A stretch of DNA of 60,320 nucleotides from positions 1 through 60,320 of the forward strand of contig CAJQPE010000034.1 of NCBI GenBank assembly GCA_905480125.1, in the 5' to 3' direction. Positions 43,055-51,199 of the stretch are shown one piece after another. The DNA is from an uncultured Flavobacteriales bacterium (GTDB lineage: Bacteria > Bacteroidota > Bacteroidia > Flavobacteriales_G > NORP312). The stretch's first letter is position 1, and the number at the start of each line of letters is the position of its first letter. The position numbers were made by a program, and so were the translations under genes. The notes beneath the pieces were generated by a model that worked only from the letters and a program-made list of their open reading frames with translations, ran no database searches and was not told the DNA's origin.

Positions 43055-43062
43055 CAAAGATA
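43055..43062 (-). promoter_or_regulatory. Candidate -7 promoter element for rpsA
   Basis: Reads TATCTTTG on the minus strand (TAnnTTTG), giving a leader of about 80 bases before the rpsA ATG. The leader contains an ACCGG/CCGGT inverted repeat. Confidence 0.5.
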
Positions 43063-43108
43063 TAGTTTTCTTGGAATTAATTAGGATAAAACCTTAAATT
43101 CAACAGAA

Positions 43109-43555
43109 TTAGACTAATTCTTCTATTTCGTAAGTTTTGTGATTAAGCGAAATACTTTCGAATACTTGTTTACCATGCAGAACTTGTCCAATAGGAGAAG
43201 CTATAGAAATACAGAAAACTTGACTGTCTGAAACTTCGATTCTTCCAATTCCTATAGAGACATAAAACCAACCTTTGTTTACCTTTACGAGTGAGCCTAT
43301 GCCTATCGTTTTTGATTTTATCATTGGATTCAATTTATCCAAAAACTGCAGTAATTTGTTTGCATTAGCTAACTGATTGGCCGCTTTTTCCTTCTCAAGC
43401 ATCGCCATTGCGCGACTTGTTTCGTGCTTGTCGCCTGCACTACTTTTTGTGTCGTTGTTTGCGGCTTCCTGGGCTTCTTCTATTAAACGATGAGCATTCG
43501 CTATTTTTTCGTTAACGATGGATAAGGCTACTTCGTGAACCTCCGCTTTATTCAT
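43109..43555 (-). CDS. GreA/GreB-like C-terminal domain protein
   Basis: A 148-residue protein with a helical N-terminal half (Ala/Glu/Lys-rich, with SSAGDKHETSRAMAMLEKEK) and a GreA/B-like C-terminal fold (GIGSLVKVNKGWFYVSIGIG, ISIASPIGQVLHGKQ). It probably acts on RNA polymerase or as a related factor. In Bacteroidota this family is often mislabelled 3-oxoacyl-ACP synthase. The start shares one base with the stop of the upstream lectin/PKD gene. Confidence 0.8.
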   Translation of the reverse strand: MNKAEVHEVALSIVNEKIANAHRLIEEAQEAANNDTKSSAGDKHETSRAMAMLEKEKAANQLANANKLLQFLDKLNPMIKSKTIGIGSLVKVNKGWFYVSIGIGRIEVSDSQVFCISIASPIGQVLHGKQVFESISLNHKTYEIEELV

Positions 43556-46200
43556 TACCGTAACAGAGAAATACTGCCATTAAGGGTTAAATCAAACTCA
43601 GAAATCGTAGAATAAGTAGCTACATAAAAATAAGTTCCTGCAGGGACTTCTATTCCTGCAGTCGTAGTTCCATCCCAGCCACTATTAGAAGTATAATATG
43701 AATTTACATTCTCCCCCCATCTGTTGTATATCTGCACGTTTATTTCGGTAAGATTATCTATTTTAAGATAAAAAAGATCGTTTATGTTATCTCCATTCGG
43801 ACTAAAAACAACAGGAATAATCTCGATAAGTTCACTTTCAATAACAATAGAAGTATATGCTGTATCTGAACAACCATTATTGTTAGTCACAACAAATTCA
43901 ATCTGATAAACGCCTTGATCATAGAAGGTATAGGTAGAGTTTTCCTCAACTGAAAATCTAAATAAATCAAACGCCCATTCGTATTGGGTATTAGCATCAG
44001 TTCCAATACTTTGATTAGTGAAATTGACTGGCAAAGGAACAACACCTGAATCTTCACTTGTAGTAAAAACAGCATCTAGAGAATCATTAGATTCAAGAAC
44101 CAGCGCTGACGTGTTAAGAAGACAATCATTATAATCATAAATTTCCGCTGAGTAAACTCCTGAACAGAGACCAGTAATATTATCCGTTATCTGGTTGGTT
44201 CCAAACCAAACATATGTATATGGTGTAATTCCTCCATTAGCATTTAATTGTAACCCACCATCACATGACGTATTACAGGTAGGGTTAAGATTAATTTCGA
44301 GATATGTCAGCATAGCCGGCTCTGCTATATTAACAATACTATCAAAGACACATCCATTCGCATCAGATATTGTAATTACATATGAACCTAACTGCAGGTC
44401 ATTATTCTGCATTCCTGTTATTCCGTTACTCCAAATCATTGAATAAGGTGACAATCCATTTATTCCTTGGGCCACTATTTCTCCATCACTTCCGCTATTA
44501 CAGGATACATCATTGACTACTAAGGAAACGGAAGGAATGGAGTTTATTGATACTGTTATCTGCGAGACGGAATCAGAACATTGAAGATTACTCGATGTGT
44601 AAAAATAGGTGCCTGCTGCTTCAGTTTGCGGGTTAAATAGGCTATCTACAACTAAACCAGAATTATCAGTCCATACGCCGTTCGAATCTGGGGTTCCCCC
44701 TAAAAAGCTGAACATATTTGCTTCTTGCGCGTCTTGACAAATTTCCAAAACACCATTTATTCCGGCATCTGGATTGGCAATCACAGTAACTGTTACGTCT
44801 GCTGAAGAGTCCGGACAAATGCCGCCATTAGTAAGGATATAGGTTAACGTTGATGATGTGTCTGTTGCTGGATCAAAAATATTAGTCATTATCGTTTGGT
44901 TTGCATCAACCCAAACTCCGCCAATACCTGGAGTTCCAGTAAGTTCTGTAAATAAATCAAAGCTTGGATCAGCACTACATACTGTTGTAGCACCATCTGA
45001 ACCAGCTCCCTGAGCATTATGAACATACACCTCAACGCTATCTATAGCATCACAACCTAAATTATCATTCACGGAAATTATAAACTGATTAGTAGCCGTA
45101 ACATTAGTAACAGGAGTAGCAATCGTAGCATCTGAAACAATGGAAGCATCTAACCAAGTATAACTATAAGTAATACCTGCGCTTACCACTCCTGGTGTAA
45201 GAGATACATTTAAATTTGCTTGACTGCCCAAGCAAATAGTATCATCGGATACAGATACTTCGATTTGATGAGATGAAATAAGCACCGGAACAGTATGAAT
45301 TGCTTCACAACCACTCGCATCTGTTACCGTTAAATTAGTAATGTATGCCGCGCTGGAATCATAAGCATGCTGCGGATTCGAAATAGAAGAGGTCGTTCCA
45401 TCGCCAAAATCCCAGTTCCAACTAGCCATTGCGCCCAAAGTACTCGTTGATTCATCCAAAAACTGAATCGTATCGTACATGCACCCATTTGTAGCAATAA
45501 TATTATTAGAAAAATTAGCGGTTAAGTCTAAACAGAAACGTTGCTCATTATCTGCGCCTCCAGTAGCTCCAGTAAATCCCCAATACACCATCGGGTCACC
45601 TCCAAATATGGTGTTAATAATATCTCCTACATGGGTTAAAACTAACACTCCATTATAATAAACTGTATAGCTAGTGACTGCTGGGTCCCATACAACACGT
45701 AAAGTATCATCTTCACAATCTTCTACTTCACCCAAGTCATAAGGCCCATCTAGATTATTTGCAGTTGCATGATCTACATCGCCATTACTATTAATCGAAA
45801 TGTGATCATTAGCTGGGTCACTATGAACAGGATTGGCATATGTATCAATAAATACACCTAAAGAAGGCGTTACTCCTCCTAAACCCTGACCACCTCCAAG
45901 CACGCCAACATTTGTTCCGTTCTGCTGAAGACCAAAAGCAATTCCATCCGCACCTGTCCAGATATTTTGGTCGCAACCAAGAAAAACCGTAAACGTAAAA
46001 TCAAATGGATTATTGAGATCAATAAGTGTAGTATTCCATACCGCACCAACTTGGCTATTTAGAGCTGGTGTTAACTGATAACAAGTACAAGATAGTTGCG
46101 AAGCATCAGCATGAACAAAAAATTGAGCACGCAAAGGGGACAGCCAAACTAAGAGCACGCAAACTGCTAGGTAATTATATTTTTTATTTATAGTACGCAT
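43555..46200 (-). CDS. Surface protein with L-type lectin, PKD and C-terminal gliding-motility-type (T9SS type B) domain
   Basis: An 881-residue exported protein (signal LAVCVLLVWLSPLRAQ). Residues about 25-235 look like a legume-type lectin fold (GADGIAFGLQQNG, LGVFIDTYANPVHSDPANDH, LRVVWDPAVTSYTVYYNG). A PKD domain follows (WNWDFGDGTTSSISNPQHAY), then several Cys-containing Ig-like/SprB-like repeats, a second PKD-like region and the C-terminal domain typical of T9SS type B secretion (VFSPNGDNINDLFYLKIDN, YNRWGENV, GWDGTT, VPAGTYFYVATY). It likely binds sugars at the cell surface. Confidence 0.9.
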   Translation of the reverse strand: MRTINKKYNYLAVCVLLVWLSPLRAQFFVHADASQLSCTCYQLTPALNSQVGAVWNTTLIDLNNPFDFTFTVFLGCDQNIWTGADGIAFGLQQNGTNVGVLGGGQGLGGVTPSLGVFIDTYANPVHSDPANDHISINSNGDVDHATANNLDGPYDLGEVEDCEDDTLRVVWDPAVTSYTVYYNGVLVLTHVGDIINTIFGGDPMVYWGFTGATGGADNEQRFCLDLTANFSNNIIATNGCMYDTIQFLDESTSTLGAMASWNWDFGDGTTSSISNPQHAYDSSAAYITNLTVTDASGCEAIHTVPVLISSHQIEVSVSDDTICLGSQANLNVSLTPGVVSAGITYSYTWLDASIVSDATIATPVTNVTATNQFIISVNDNLGCDAIDSVEVYVHNAQGAGSDGATTVCSADPSFDLFTELTGTPGIGGVWVDANQTIMTNIFDPATDTSSTLTYILTNGGICPDSSADVTVTVIANPDAGINGVLEICQDAQEANMFSFLGGTPDSNGVWTDNSGLVVDSLFNPQTEAAGTYFYTSSNLQCSDSVSQITVSINSIPSVSLVVNDVSCNSGSDGEIVAQGINGLSPYSMIWSNGITGMQNNDLQLGSYVITISDANGCVFDSIVNIAEPAMLTYLEINLNPTCNTSCDGGLQLNANGGITPYTYVWFGTNQITDNITGLCSGVYSAEIYDYNDCLLNTSALVLESNDSLDAVFTTSEDSGVVPLPVNFTNQSIGTDANTQYEWAFDLFRFSVEENSTYTFYDQGVYQIEFVVTNNNGCSDTAYTSIVIESELIEIIPVVFSPNGDNINDLFYLKIDNLTEINVQIYNRWGENVNSYYTSNSGWDGTTTAGIEVPAGTYFYVATYSTISEFDLTLNGSISLLR

Positions 46201-46293
46201 AAACGAAACTGTTATTTATACTGCAAAGACGAGAAAAAACTATAAAGGTTGGCTTTTACTCGTTAAATTATCTTAACTAGGTAAAGTTAACTT

Positions 46294-46731
46294 CTAACTT
46301 TCTGAAATAGTAATCTTCTCGATCTTATCTCCTTCTCGAATTTCATCAACAAAATCAATTCCTTCGGTAACTTTACCAAAACATGTATGTACACCGTCTA
46401 AATGAGATGTATTGTTTCTGCTATGACAAACAAAAAACTGTGATCCACCAGTGTTTCTTCCTGCATGAGCCATAGAAAGTACACCTCTATCATGATATTG
46501 ATTATTGCCTGTTAATTCACAATCAATTGAATATCCAGGACCACCAGCACCTGAACCTTGGGGACATCCACCCTGAATCACGAAATCTGGAATTACACGA
46601 TGAAAAGTTAGTCCGTCGTAATATCCATTCTCAGAAAGTTTAACAAAATTAGCAACCGTATTTGGTGCATCTTGCTCATACAATTCGACTTTCATTGTTC
46701 CTTTTCCAGTTACTATCTCTGCTACTTTCAT
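46294..46731 (-). CDS. Cyclophilin-type peptidyl-prolyl isomerase (cytoplasmic)
   Basis: A 145-residue cyclophilin without signal peptide. It catalyses cis-trans isomerisation of X-Pro bonds. Family motifs: [20 protein letters not shown], the [19 protein letters not shown] substrate-binding region and [10 protein letters not shown]. It lies 17 bases after the exported cyclophilin gene and is clearly related to it. Confidence 0.94.
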   Translation of the reverse strand: MKVAEIVTGKGTMKVELYEQDAPNTVANFVKLSENGYYDGLTFHRVIPDFVIQGGCPQGSGAGGPGYSIDCELTGNNQYHDRGVLSMAHAGRNTGGSQFFVCHSRNNTSHLDGVHTCFGKVTEGIDFVDEIREGDKIEKITISES

Positions 46732-46748
46732 ATTATTTTTTCTATTAA

Positions 46749-47381
46749 TTACTTTACAGCTTCGGGTAAATTCACCCCAGACAAATCCTTAAACACTGCA
46801 ACGGCATCCCATTTTTCAGCATCTTTTCCTACTCTAATAATTTCTATTTTATCCATCAAGTCTCCTTGAGCAATTTCGTTTACGACATCCTGACCAAATA
46901 ACACTCGACCAAATATGGAATGTTTATTGTCTAGCCATGGTGTAGCTTTATGTGTAATAAAAAATTGACTTGCATTTGTAGTTGGACCAGCATTTGCCAT
47001 CGATAATATTCCAGGTCTGTCATGTCGCAGTGTTGGATGAAATTCGTCTTTAAATTTATATCCTAAGCTAGCGGTTCCAATACTTTGCGGATCACCTCCC
47101 TGAATCATAAAGTCTTTAATAACTCTATGGAATTTATTTCCATCAAAATAGGGTTCACCAATTGATCGCGAAGAGTTTGACATTTTACCTTCAGCAAGTG
47201 CAACAAAATTAGCAACGGTCATTGGTACTTTTTCATACTCAAGCGCTAAGAGAATTTTTCCTTTTGTTGTTGTTATTTCCGCATATATACCGGGATACAA
47301 GCTTGTTTTATCCTCTTTTGCAGACCAACTAAATAATAGTATGGAAATAGTAATTAATAGTATTGTTAAAATTGGTTTCAT
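46749..47381 (-). CDS. Exported cyclophilin-type peptidyl-prolyl isomerase
   Basis: A 210-residue cyclophilin with an N-terminal signal segment ([20 protein letters not shown]) and motifs [35 protein letters not shown] and [10 protein letters not shown]. It should act in the periplasm on envelope proteins. The frame opens ten codons upstream, but ATG 47381 follows a clear promoter and avoids overlap with the divergent promoter. No lipobox Cys is present. Confidence 0.92.
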   Translation of the reverse strand: MKPILTILLITISILLFSWSAKEDKTSLYPGIYAEITTTKGKILLALEYEKVPMTVANFVALAEGKMSNSSRSIGEPYFDGNKFHRVIKDFMIQGGDPQSIGTASLGYKFKDEFHPTLRHDRPGILSMANAGPTTNASQFFITHKATPWLDNKHSIFGRVLFGQDVVNEIAQGDLMDKIEIIRVGKDAEKWDAVAVFKDLSGVNLPEAVK

Positions 47382-47395
47382 GCTAGTATTCTTTA

Positions 47396-47416
47396 TATTT
47401 TTGAAATACAAATTTA
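47396..47416. promoter_or_regulatory. Overlapping face-to-face promoters of cyclophilin and copper-monooxygenase-like genes
   Basis: TATTTTTG at 47396-47403 (plus) and TAAATTTG at 47409-47416 (minus) face each other between starts at 47381 (minus) and 47425 (plus). Both match TAnnTTTG, and each predicted transcript would begin at or near the other element. Confidence 0.45.
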
Positions 47417-47424
47417 TAAAAGAT

Positions 47425-49077
47425 ATGTCAAAATTCTACTATTCTATTCTGTTCGTAATGTTCTTATCCATAAATGGAACTACTCAAAATACATGGGATC
47501 TGATTTATACAGATATGCAAACAAGTTGCGCAACCAGTTCATGTCACTCCAACGCTGCGGCTTCATCTCTTGATTTAGAGGGCAACGGAGCAACGGCTCA
47601 GCAAGACGTGTATAACAATTTGGTTGGTACTATTCCCACGAATTCATTTGCCTCTGGCTTAGGCTATAAAAGAGTTTATCCAGGTGATCCATATAAGAGT
47701 TCATTATTCAGAAAAGTTTGTGATGATTTAGATGATTTCGTTCAGTTAGATCCTGCAGAAGGAGGGATCATGCCGCCTGCCGGTGGCTTAGAAGCAAAAC
47801 AAAAAGAATTAATTAGACAATGGATATTGTTTGGTGCTCCAGCGACTGGAACAGTTGTGGACACAGCTATTATTTCTGATTACTACAATGGAAATGGAGT
47901 TGATGGAGTGCCTAATCCGATTAATGCTCCAGACGAGGGAGATGGTTATCAAATTAAACTTGGGCCATTCTTTATGGAACCACTGGATGAAGTAGAATAC
48001 TTTTTAAAATATAAAATTGAGAACGCAGATACAATTGAAATTCATAAGGTCGATGTTGATTTAGGTCAATTATATTCTCATCACTTTATCACTTATAGAT
48101 TTCGTAATCAAGGTGAATCAGGTCAGTCAGCTGGTGTCCCCAATAACTATAATGAAGGGCTAAGACTAGACAATGCGCACAACGATGTAACATTTGTAAC
48201 TGCTAATCAAGAGTCTTCAACCATTGACTTGCCTGATGGAACGAGTTTTAGATGGCTGCCGCAAACCGTTTTAGACCTGAATACTCATTACATTAACTAT
48301 GACCAAAATAAAGTATTAAAAGCGGAAAACTACATCAATATCTATACTCAAGAATCTGGAAATGCAGTTCAACTTATGGAAACAGATTTGTACGTAAATC
48401 CATCAATTGCCATTCCGGCTACCGGCCAAGATATTCAGTTCACTGCCAACATTGTTGGCACCAGTGCCGATAAAGCATATTACTGGATGATTACTTCACA
48501 CACTCATCAGCTCGGACAAGATTTCGATGTGTATCTCGCAGATTCGCAAGGCAATGCTGATAATCAAATATTTGATGCTGAATATTTATATGGTGATCCA
48601 AGTGGAATTTTTATTGGATATGACTACCAACATCCGCCTGTGCGGTATTGGGAGTATCCATTTTTAGAAGTTCAAAAAAATATTGGATTCGTTCAAGTTG
48701 CAACTTACAATAACAACACTGGACAAATGGTATTTTGGGGCGATACTTCTGACGATGAGATGATGATAACGATGGCAATGTATGTTAATGACACGACTGG
48801 CCTTGGTAATTTTGAAAACACAAATGTCCCTTCACCACATAAACAAAGTAATTTTCAATTAATTCCTAACCCAGCAAATGACTTTGTTATAATTTCCGGA
48901 ATCCATACTGCACCTTTCAATATTCATATAATCAACGTTTTAGGAGAAATTGTTCTGAAACAAAACTTATACTCAAATAAGGAACTTATCGAAACAAGCT
49001 CGTTAATTGCTGGAGTCTATTTTTACTCTATCGAATCTCGTACGTTTAGCCAATCTGGAAAGCTGATAATCAGATAA
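47425..49077 (+). CDS. Secreted cytochrome c / copper type II monooxygenase-like protein with T9SS sorting domain
   Basis: A 550-residue protein with a signal peptide (YSILFVMFLSINGTTQ). Residues ~30-140 contain a haem-binding-type motif SCATSSCHSN (CX4CH) with RVYPGDPYKSSL and GGIMPPAGG, as in small cytochromes of this group. The middle region has PHM-like copper-site motifs: YSHHFITYRF, VLDLNTHYINY and SHTHQLGQDFDVYLAD. The C-terminus is a T9SS type A sorting domain (LIPNPANDFVIISG, VLGEIVLKQN, IAGVYFYSIE). It may oxidise a peptide, amine or alkane-like substrate at the surface; the reaction is unknown. ATG 47425 is preferred over ATG 47341 because of the promoter at 47396. Confidence 0.83.
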   Translation: MSKFYYSILFVMFLSINGTTQNTWDLIYTDMQTSCATSSCHSNAAASSLDLEGNGATAQQDVYNNLVGTIPTNSFASGLGYKRVYPGDPYKSSLFRKVCDDLDDFVQLDPAEGGIMPPAGGLEAKQKELIRQWILFGAPATGTVVDTAIISDYYNGNGVDGVPNPINAPDEGDGYQIKLGPFFMEPLDEVEYFLKYKIENADTIEIHKVDVDLGQLYSHHFITYRFRNQGESGQSAGVPNNYNEGLRLDNAHNDVTFVTANQESSTIDLPDGTSFRWLPQTVLDLNTHYINYDQNKVLKAENYINIYTQESGNAVQLMETDLYVNPSIAIPATGQDIQFTANIVGTSADKAYYWMITSHTHQLGQDFDVYLADSQGNADNQIFDAEYLYGDPSGIFIGYDYQHPPVRYWEYPFLEVQKNIGFVQVATYNNNTGQMVFWGDTSDDEMMITMAMYVNDTTGLGNFENTNVPSPHKQSNFQLIPNPANDFVIISGIHTAPFNIHIINVLGEIVLKQNLYSNKELIETSSLIAGVYFYSIESRTFSQSGKLIIR

Positions 49078-49152
49078 ACCAGAGAAGAAGGTATAACTAT
49101 TTCAAGTAAACGGAAGCATTACTGCAACGAAATCAATATAAAAAAGACAATT
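49078..49152. other. Gap downstream of the monooxygenase-like gene
   Basis: Short AT-rich gap between convergent frames. No terminator hairpin was recognised. Confidence 0.4.
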
Positions 49153-49332
49153 TTATCGCCAAGTTGTTTGACTGTTTGATTCGGGCTGTAAAGAAATGTC
49201 AAGGCCAGGTATTGGATCACCCGCATTATTAAATTGACTTTTTAAATTAACTGTAAGAACATTAGAATGGCCAACACTTGCTATAATTATCATGAATGAT
49301 AATAAGATAAACTTTAACATTAAATTTTTCAT
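49153..49332 (-). CDS. Small secreted peptide (59 aa)
   Basis: A 59-codon frame with ATG start and a good signal peptide (MKNLMLKFILLSFMIIIAS), leaving about 38 residues of mature peptide with no Cys (SQFNNAGDPIPGLDISLQ). The mature part loosely resembles the first strands of a carboxypeptidase-regulatory-like or Ig-like domain, so it may be the remnant of a longer secreted protein. No homologue is known to me. A near-match promoter (TCTATTTG on the minus strand) lies upstream. Confidence 0.5.
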   Translation of the reverse strand: MKNLMLKFILLSFMIIIASVGHSNVLTVNLKSQFNNAGDPIPGLDISLQPESNSQTTWR

Positions 49333-49683
49333 CGTATGGTTTTAATAAATTTACTCTGCAAATAGAAAGCAATGGAGATAATGTTGTTAGAGTAAAAAGA
49401 ACTAAATTAAAAAATACTGCTTTTTTTAAAAAACTCGTTATTATACTTAGAGAAGTACTAAAATATCGCACCTATGATTAAGTATAAACACGTAGCTTGC
49501 AAATTTATCAGACCGTTAAACAAGCTAGAAAATAATTAAATTACTCCGAAACATCGCTAGGCAAGTTCTTTTAGTTTTGCTAATTACTATTTAGATATCA
49601 TGGTCCTTACTTTCTAGGCTGCACTAGCTATGTAAATTAAATAAGCCGTTTAGGTATTTAAAATTAGTTTTTCGTTGATCTAA

Positions 49684-49700
49684 AATTCTTAAAAAGAATT
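49684..49700. promoter_or_regulatory. 17-bp dyad upstream of lipoprotein gene
   Basis: AATTCTTAAAAAGAATT, perfect 7-bp arms with three central bases, about 40 bases upstream of the predicted -7 element. No T run follows, so a terminator is unlikely. Confidence 0.4.
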
Positions 49701-49738
49701 CAATATTAATTCCTTTTAATTAAAAACTAAAAAACTCT

Positions 49739-49746
49739 TACATTTG
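49739..49746 (+). promoter_or_regulatory. Candidate -7 promoter element for the lipoprotein gene
   Basis: TACATTTG (TAnnTTTG), 18 bases before the ATG at 49764. Confidence 0.5.
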
Positions 49747-49763
49747 CACAAAATTTCACAGTT

Positions 49764-50615
49764 ATGAAAAAAATATTTTTGGCTTTATTAGGAGTTTCAT
49801 TATCCATTATAATTATTGGCTGCGGTTCAGAGCCCAAGATGAATAATCTAGAAGAAAAAACCGAAATCAAAGAAAATATAAAAGACGAAATTGAAACCAA
49901 TGATTTGGCGAACTTTGAATTCCACGTGTTAATTGCAAATATGCCAAAACCATTGGAGGAATTAAGCGACTTAAACCTAGACCATGTTGGTTTTAAAAAA
50001 GAAATGATGTGCCCATTAGAAGCTGCTGAAAAACACGCATCAGCTGCTTCAATAGCGCTTAACTGTGGTTTATATATGGCTGACTTAACTTATCAAACGG
50101 TTTATCACAAAAAAGAAGATTTGATTGCATATTTAACTGTTGCGCACGATTTAGCAGGAAAATGTGGAACTGAGTATGCCTTTAACAAAGTATTACGTTC
50201 TGGATTAGAGGAAAACATGGAGAATAAAGATTCTCTGCAGGCTATAATACAAAGGGGTTATGAGACGATGGAAGAATATTTATTAAAGGAAAATAGAATT
50301 GAAACTGCAACACAACTTCTAACTGGTGGATGGATCGAAACACAGTACTTAATGATGCTGTCATTACAACAAATGCCGGAACCAACTAAGCACTTAAAAT
50401 TTCACGTTTTTGAGCAGCGAGTTCATTTAGAAAGATTACTAAAGTTGTTAAGCGAATTTAAAGATGAAGCAGGGCTCAAATCAGAACATGCCAAATTAGT
50501 TGCGCTAGAAGAGTCCTTTTTAAAAATTCATGCAACCGAAGATGTTTCGCATGAACTTTTAACGGAGTTGGCTGACGAAATCGAGGAGATTAGAAATGAC
50601 ATTATAGGAATGTAG
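49764..50615 (+). CDS. Lipoprotein of unknown function (283 aa)
   Basis: A signal peptide ends in a lipobox (SIIIIGCGSEP), so the mature protein is lipid-anchored. After a charged linker (about 25-50), the rest is nearly all alpha-helical with conserved-looking positions CPLEAAEKHASAASIALNCG, HDLAGKCGTEYAF and LTGGWIETQYLMM, typical of a helical bundle. No enzyme motif was recognised. It is a single-gene unit: its own promoter lies upstream and a strong terminator downstream. Confidence 0.85.
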   Translation: MKKIFLALLGVSLSIIIIGCGSEPKMNNLEEKTEIKENIKDEIETNDLANFEFHVLIANMPKPLEELSDLNLDHVGFKKEMMCPLEAAEKHASAASIALNCGLYMADLTYQTVYHKKEDLIAYLTVAHDLAGKCGTEYAFNKVLRSGLEENMENKDSLQAIIQRGYETMEEYLLKENRIETATQLLTGGWIETQYLMMLSLQQMPEPTKHLKFHVFEQRVHLERLLKLLSEFKDEAGLKSEHAKLVALEESFLKIHATEDVSHELLTELADEIEEIRNDIIGM

Positions 50616-50640
50616 TCTTACTGCCTAATTTATCAATTGA

Positions 50641-50668
50641 AGAGTGGTTAATTCCGCTCTTTTTTTTT
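50641..50668 (+). terminator. Rho-independent terminator of the lipoprotein gene
   Basis: AGAGTGG / CCGCTCT stem of seven pairs (one G-T) with a six-base loop, followed by eight or more T, 26 bases after the stop codon. Confidence 0.85.
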
Positions 50669-50669
50669 A

Positions 50670-50677
50670 TATTTTTG
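50670..50677 (+). promoter_or_regulatory. Candidate -7 promoter element for the chimeric gene
   Basis: TATTTTTG (TAnnTTTG), 19 bases before the ATG at 50696 and directly after the terminator. Confidence 0.35.
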
Positions 50678-50695
50678 TTACTTAATCCTCTCTAA

Positions 50696-51130
50696 ATGAA
50701 AAATATAGCCTCCTTACTTTTCTGTTTACTTTTGTATTTACACTCTTTGGGGCAAGAAAAATTTCAAATGGCTCTTGATAGAGGATTTGGAATCTACGAC
50801 ACAACAACTATCTCAAACGACTATGGTTATGATATTAAGCAAACTTTTGATAATGGATATATTATTGTTGGATATTCTGACAACCATGGCTTTGGTGCAA
50901 AAGATATATTTCTGACAAAGCTAGACCAACTTGGCGATACTGTCTGGAGTAAACTTTATGGAACGGTGCAAGACGAAATTGGACATACTGTTGTTCAAAC
51001 AAGTGATGGTGGATATGCAATTTCAGGATATACAAAAGATGCTGGTGCTGGAATTGAAGACATGTTTTTAATGAAAACAGATGAGCATGAACAAATTGAT
51101 GACATTTGTATTATCGGGGTTAAAATTTAA
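50696..51130 (+). pseudogene. Chimeric fragment: secreted propeller-type protein fused to a PP2C phosphatase tail
   Basis: A 144-residue frame. Residues 1-20 are a signal peptide and about 21-130 look like the first blades of an SBBP-type propeller protein (VQTSDGGYAISGYTKDAGAG, KQTFDNGYIIVGYSDNHGFG). The last 14 residues, EQIDDICIIGVKI and one before, match the extreme end of the neighbouring phosphatase (EQIDDICIIGMRV), and the similarity extends in DNA to the stop codon. A cytoplasmic phosphatase tail on an exported protein makes no sense, so this is best read as a deletion or recombination scar. It still has a promoter and an intact frame. Confidence 0.7.
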
Positions 51131-51175
51131 CGCACCCTAGTTAGTCTAAAGTTACATAGTATCGATTAGTTTCTT

Positions 51176-51183
51176 TAATTTCG
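51176..51183 (+). promoter_or_regulatory. Candidate -7 promoter element for the PP2C phosphatase gene
   Basis: TAATTTCG, one mismatch from TAnnTTTG, 17 bases before the ATG at 51200. Confidence 0.35.
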
Positions 51184-51199
51184 CATGACATAATATCTC

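Larger units (their letters stand above)
49333..49763. other. Long AT-rich intergenic region with dyad and promoter of lipoprotein gene
   Basis: About 430 bases without a convincing gene. It contains the dyad at 49684-49700 and the promoter-like element at 49739-49746. The remainder holds only very short open frames. Confidence 0.5.

Noticed and set aside
42638-43084. A 148-codon plus-strand hydrophobic frame opposite the S1 N-terminus
   Set aside because: It is antisense to the Lys/Ala-rich extension, where AAA/GCA codons read backwards as Phe/Ala/Leu; there is no promoter or family match.
43109-43555. Annotation as 3-oxoacyl-ACP synthase
   Set aside because: Length and motifs do not fit a ketosynthase; the C-terminal half fits GreA/GreB.
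49262-49471. A 69-codon minus-strand frame overlapping the small secreted peptide
   Set aside because: Composition is poor and lacks a signal peptide; the frame at 49153-49332 with a clean signal peptide is better.
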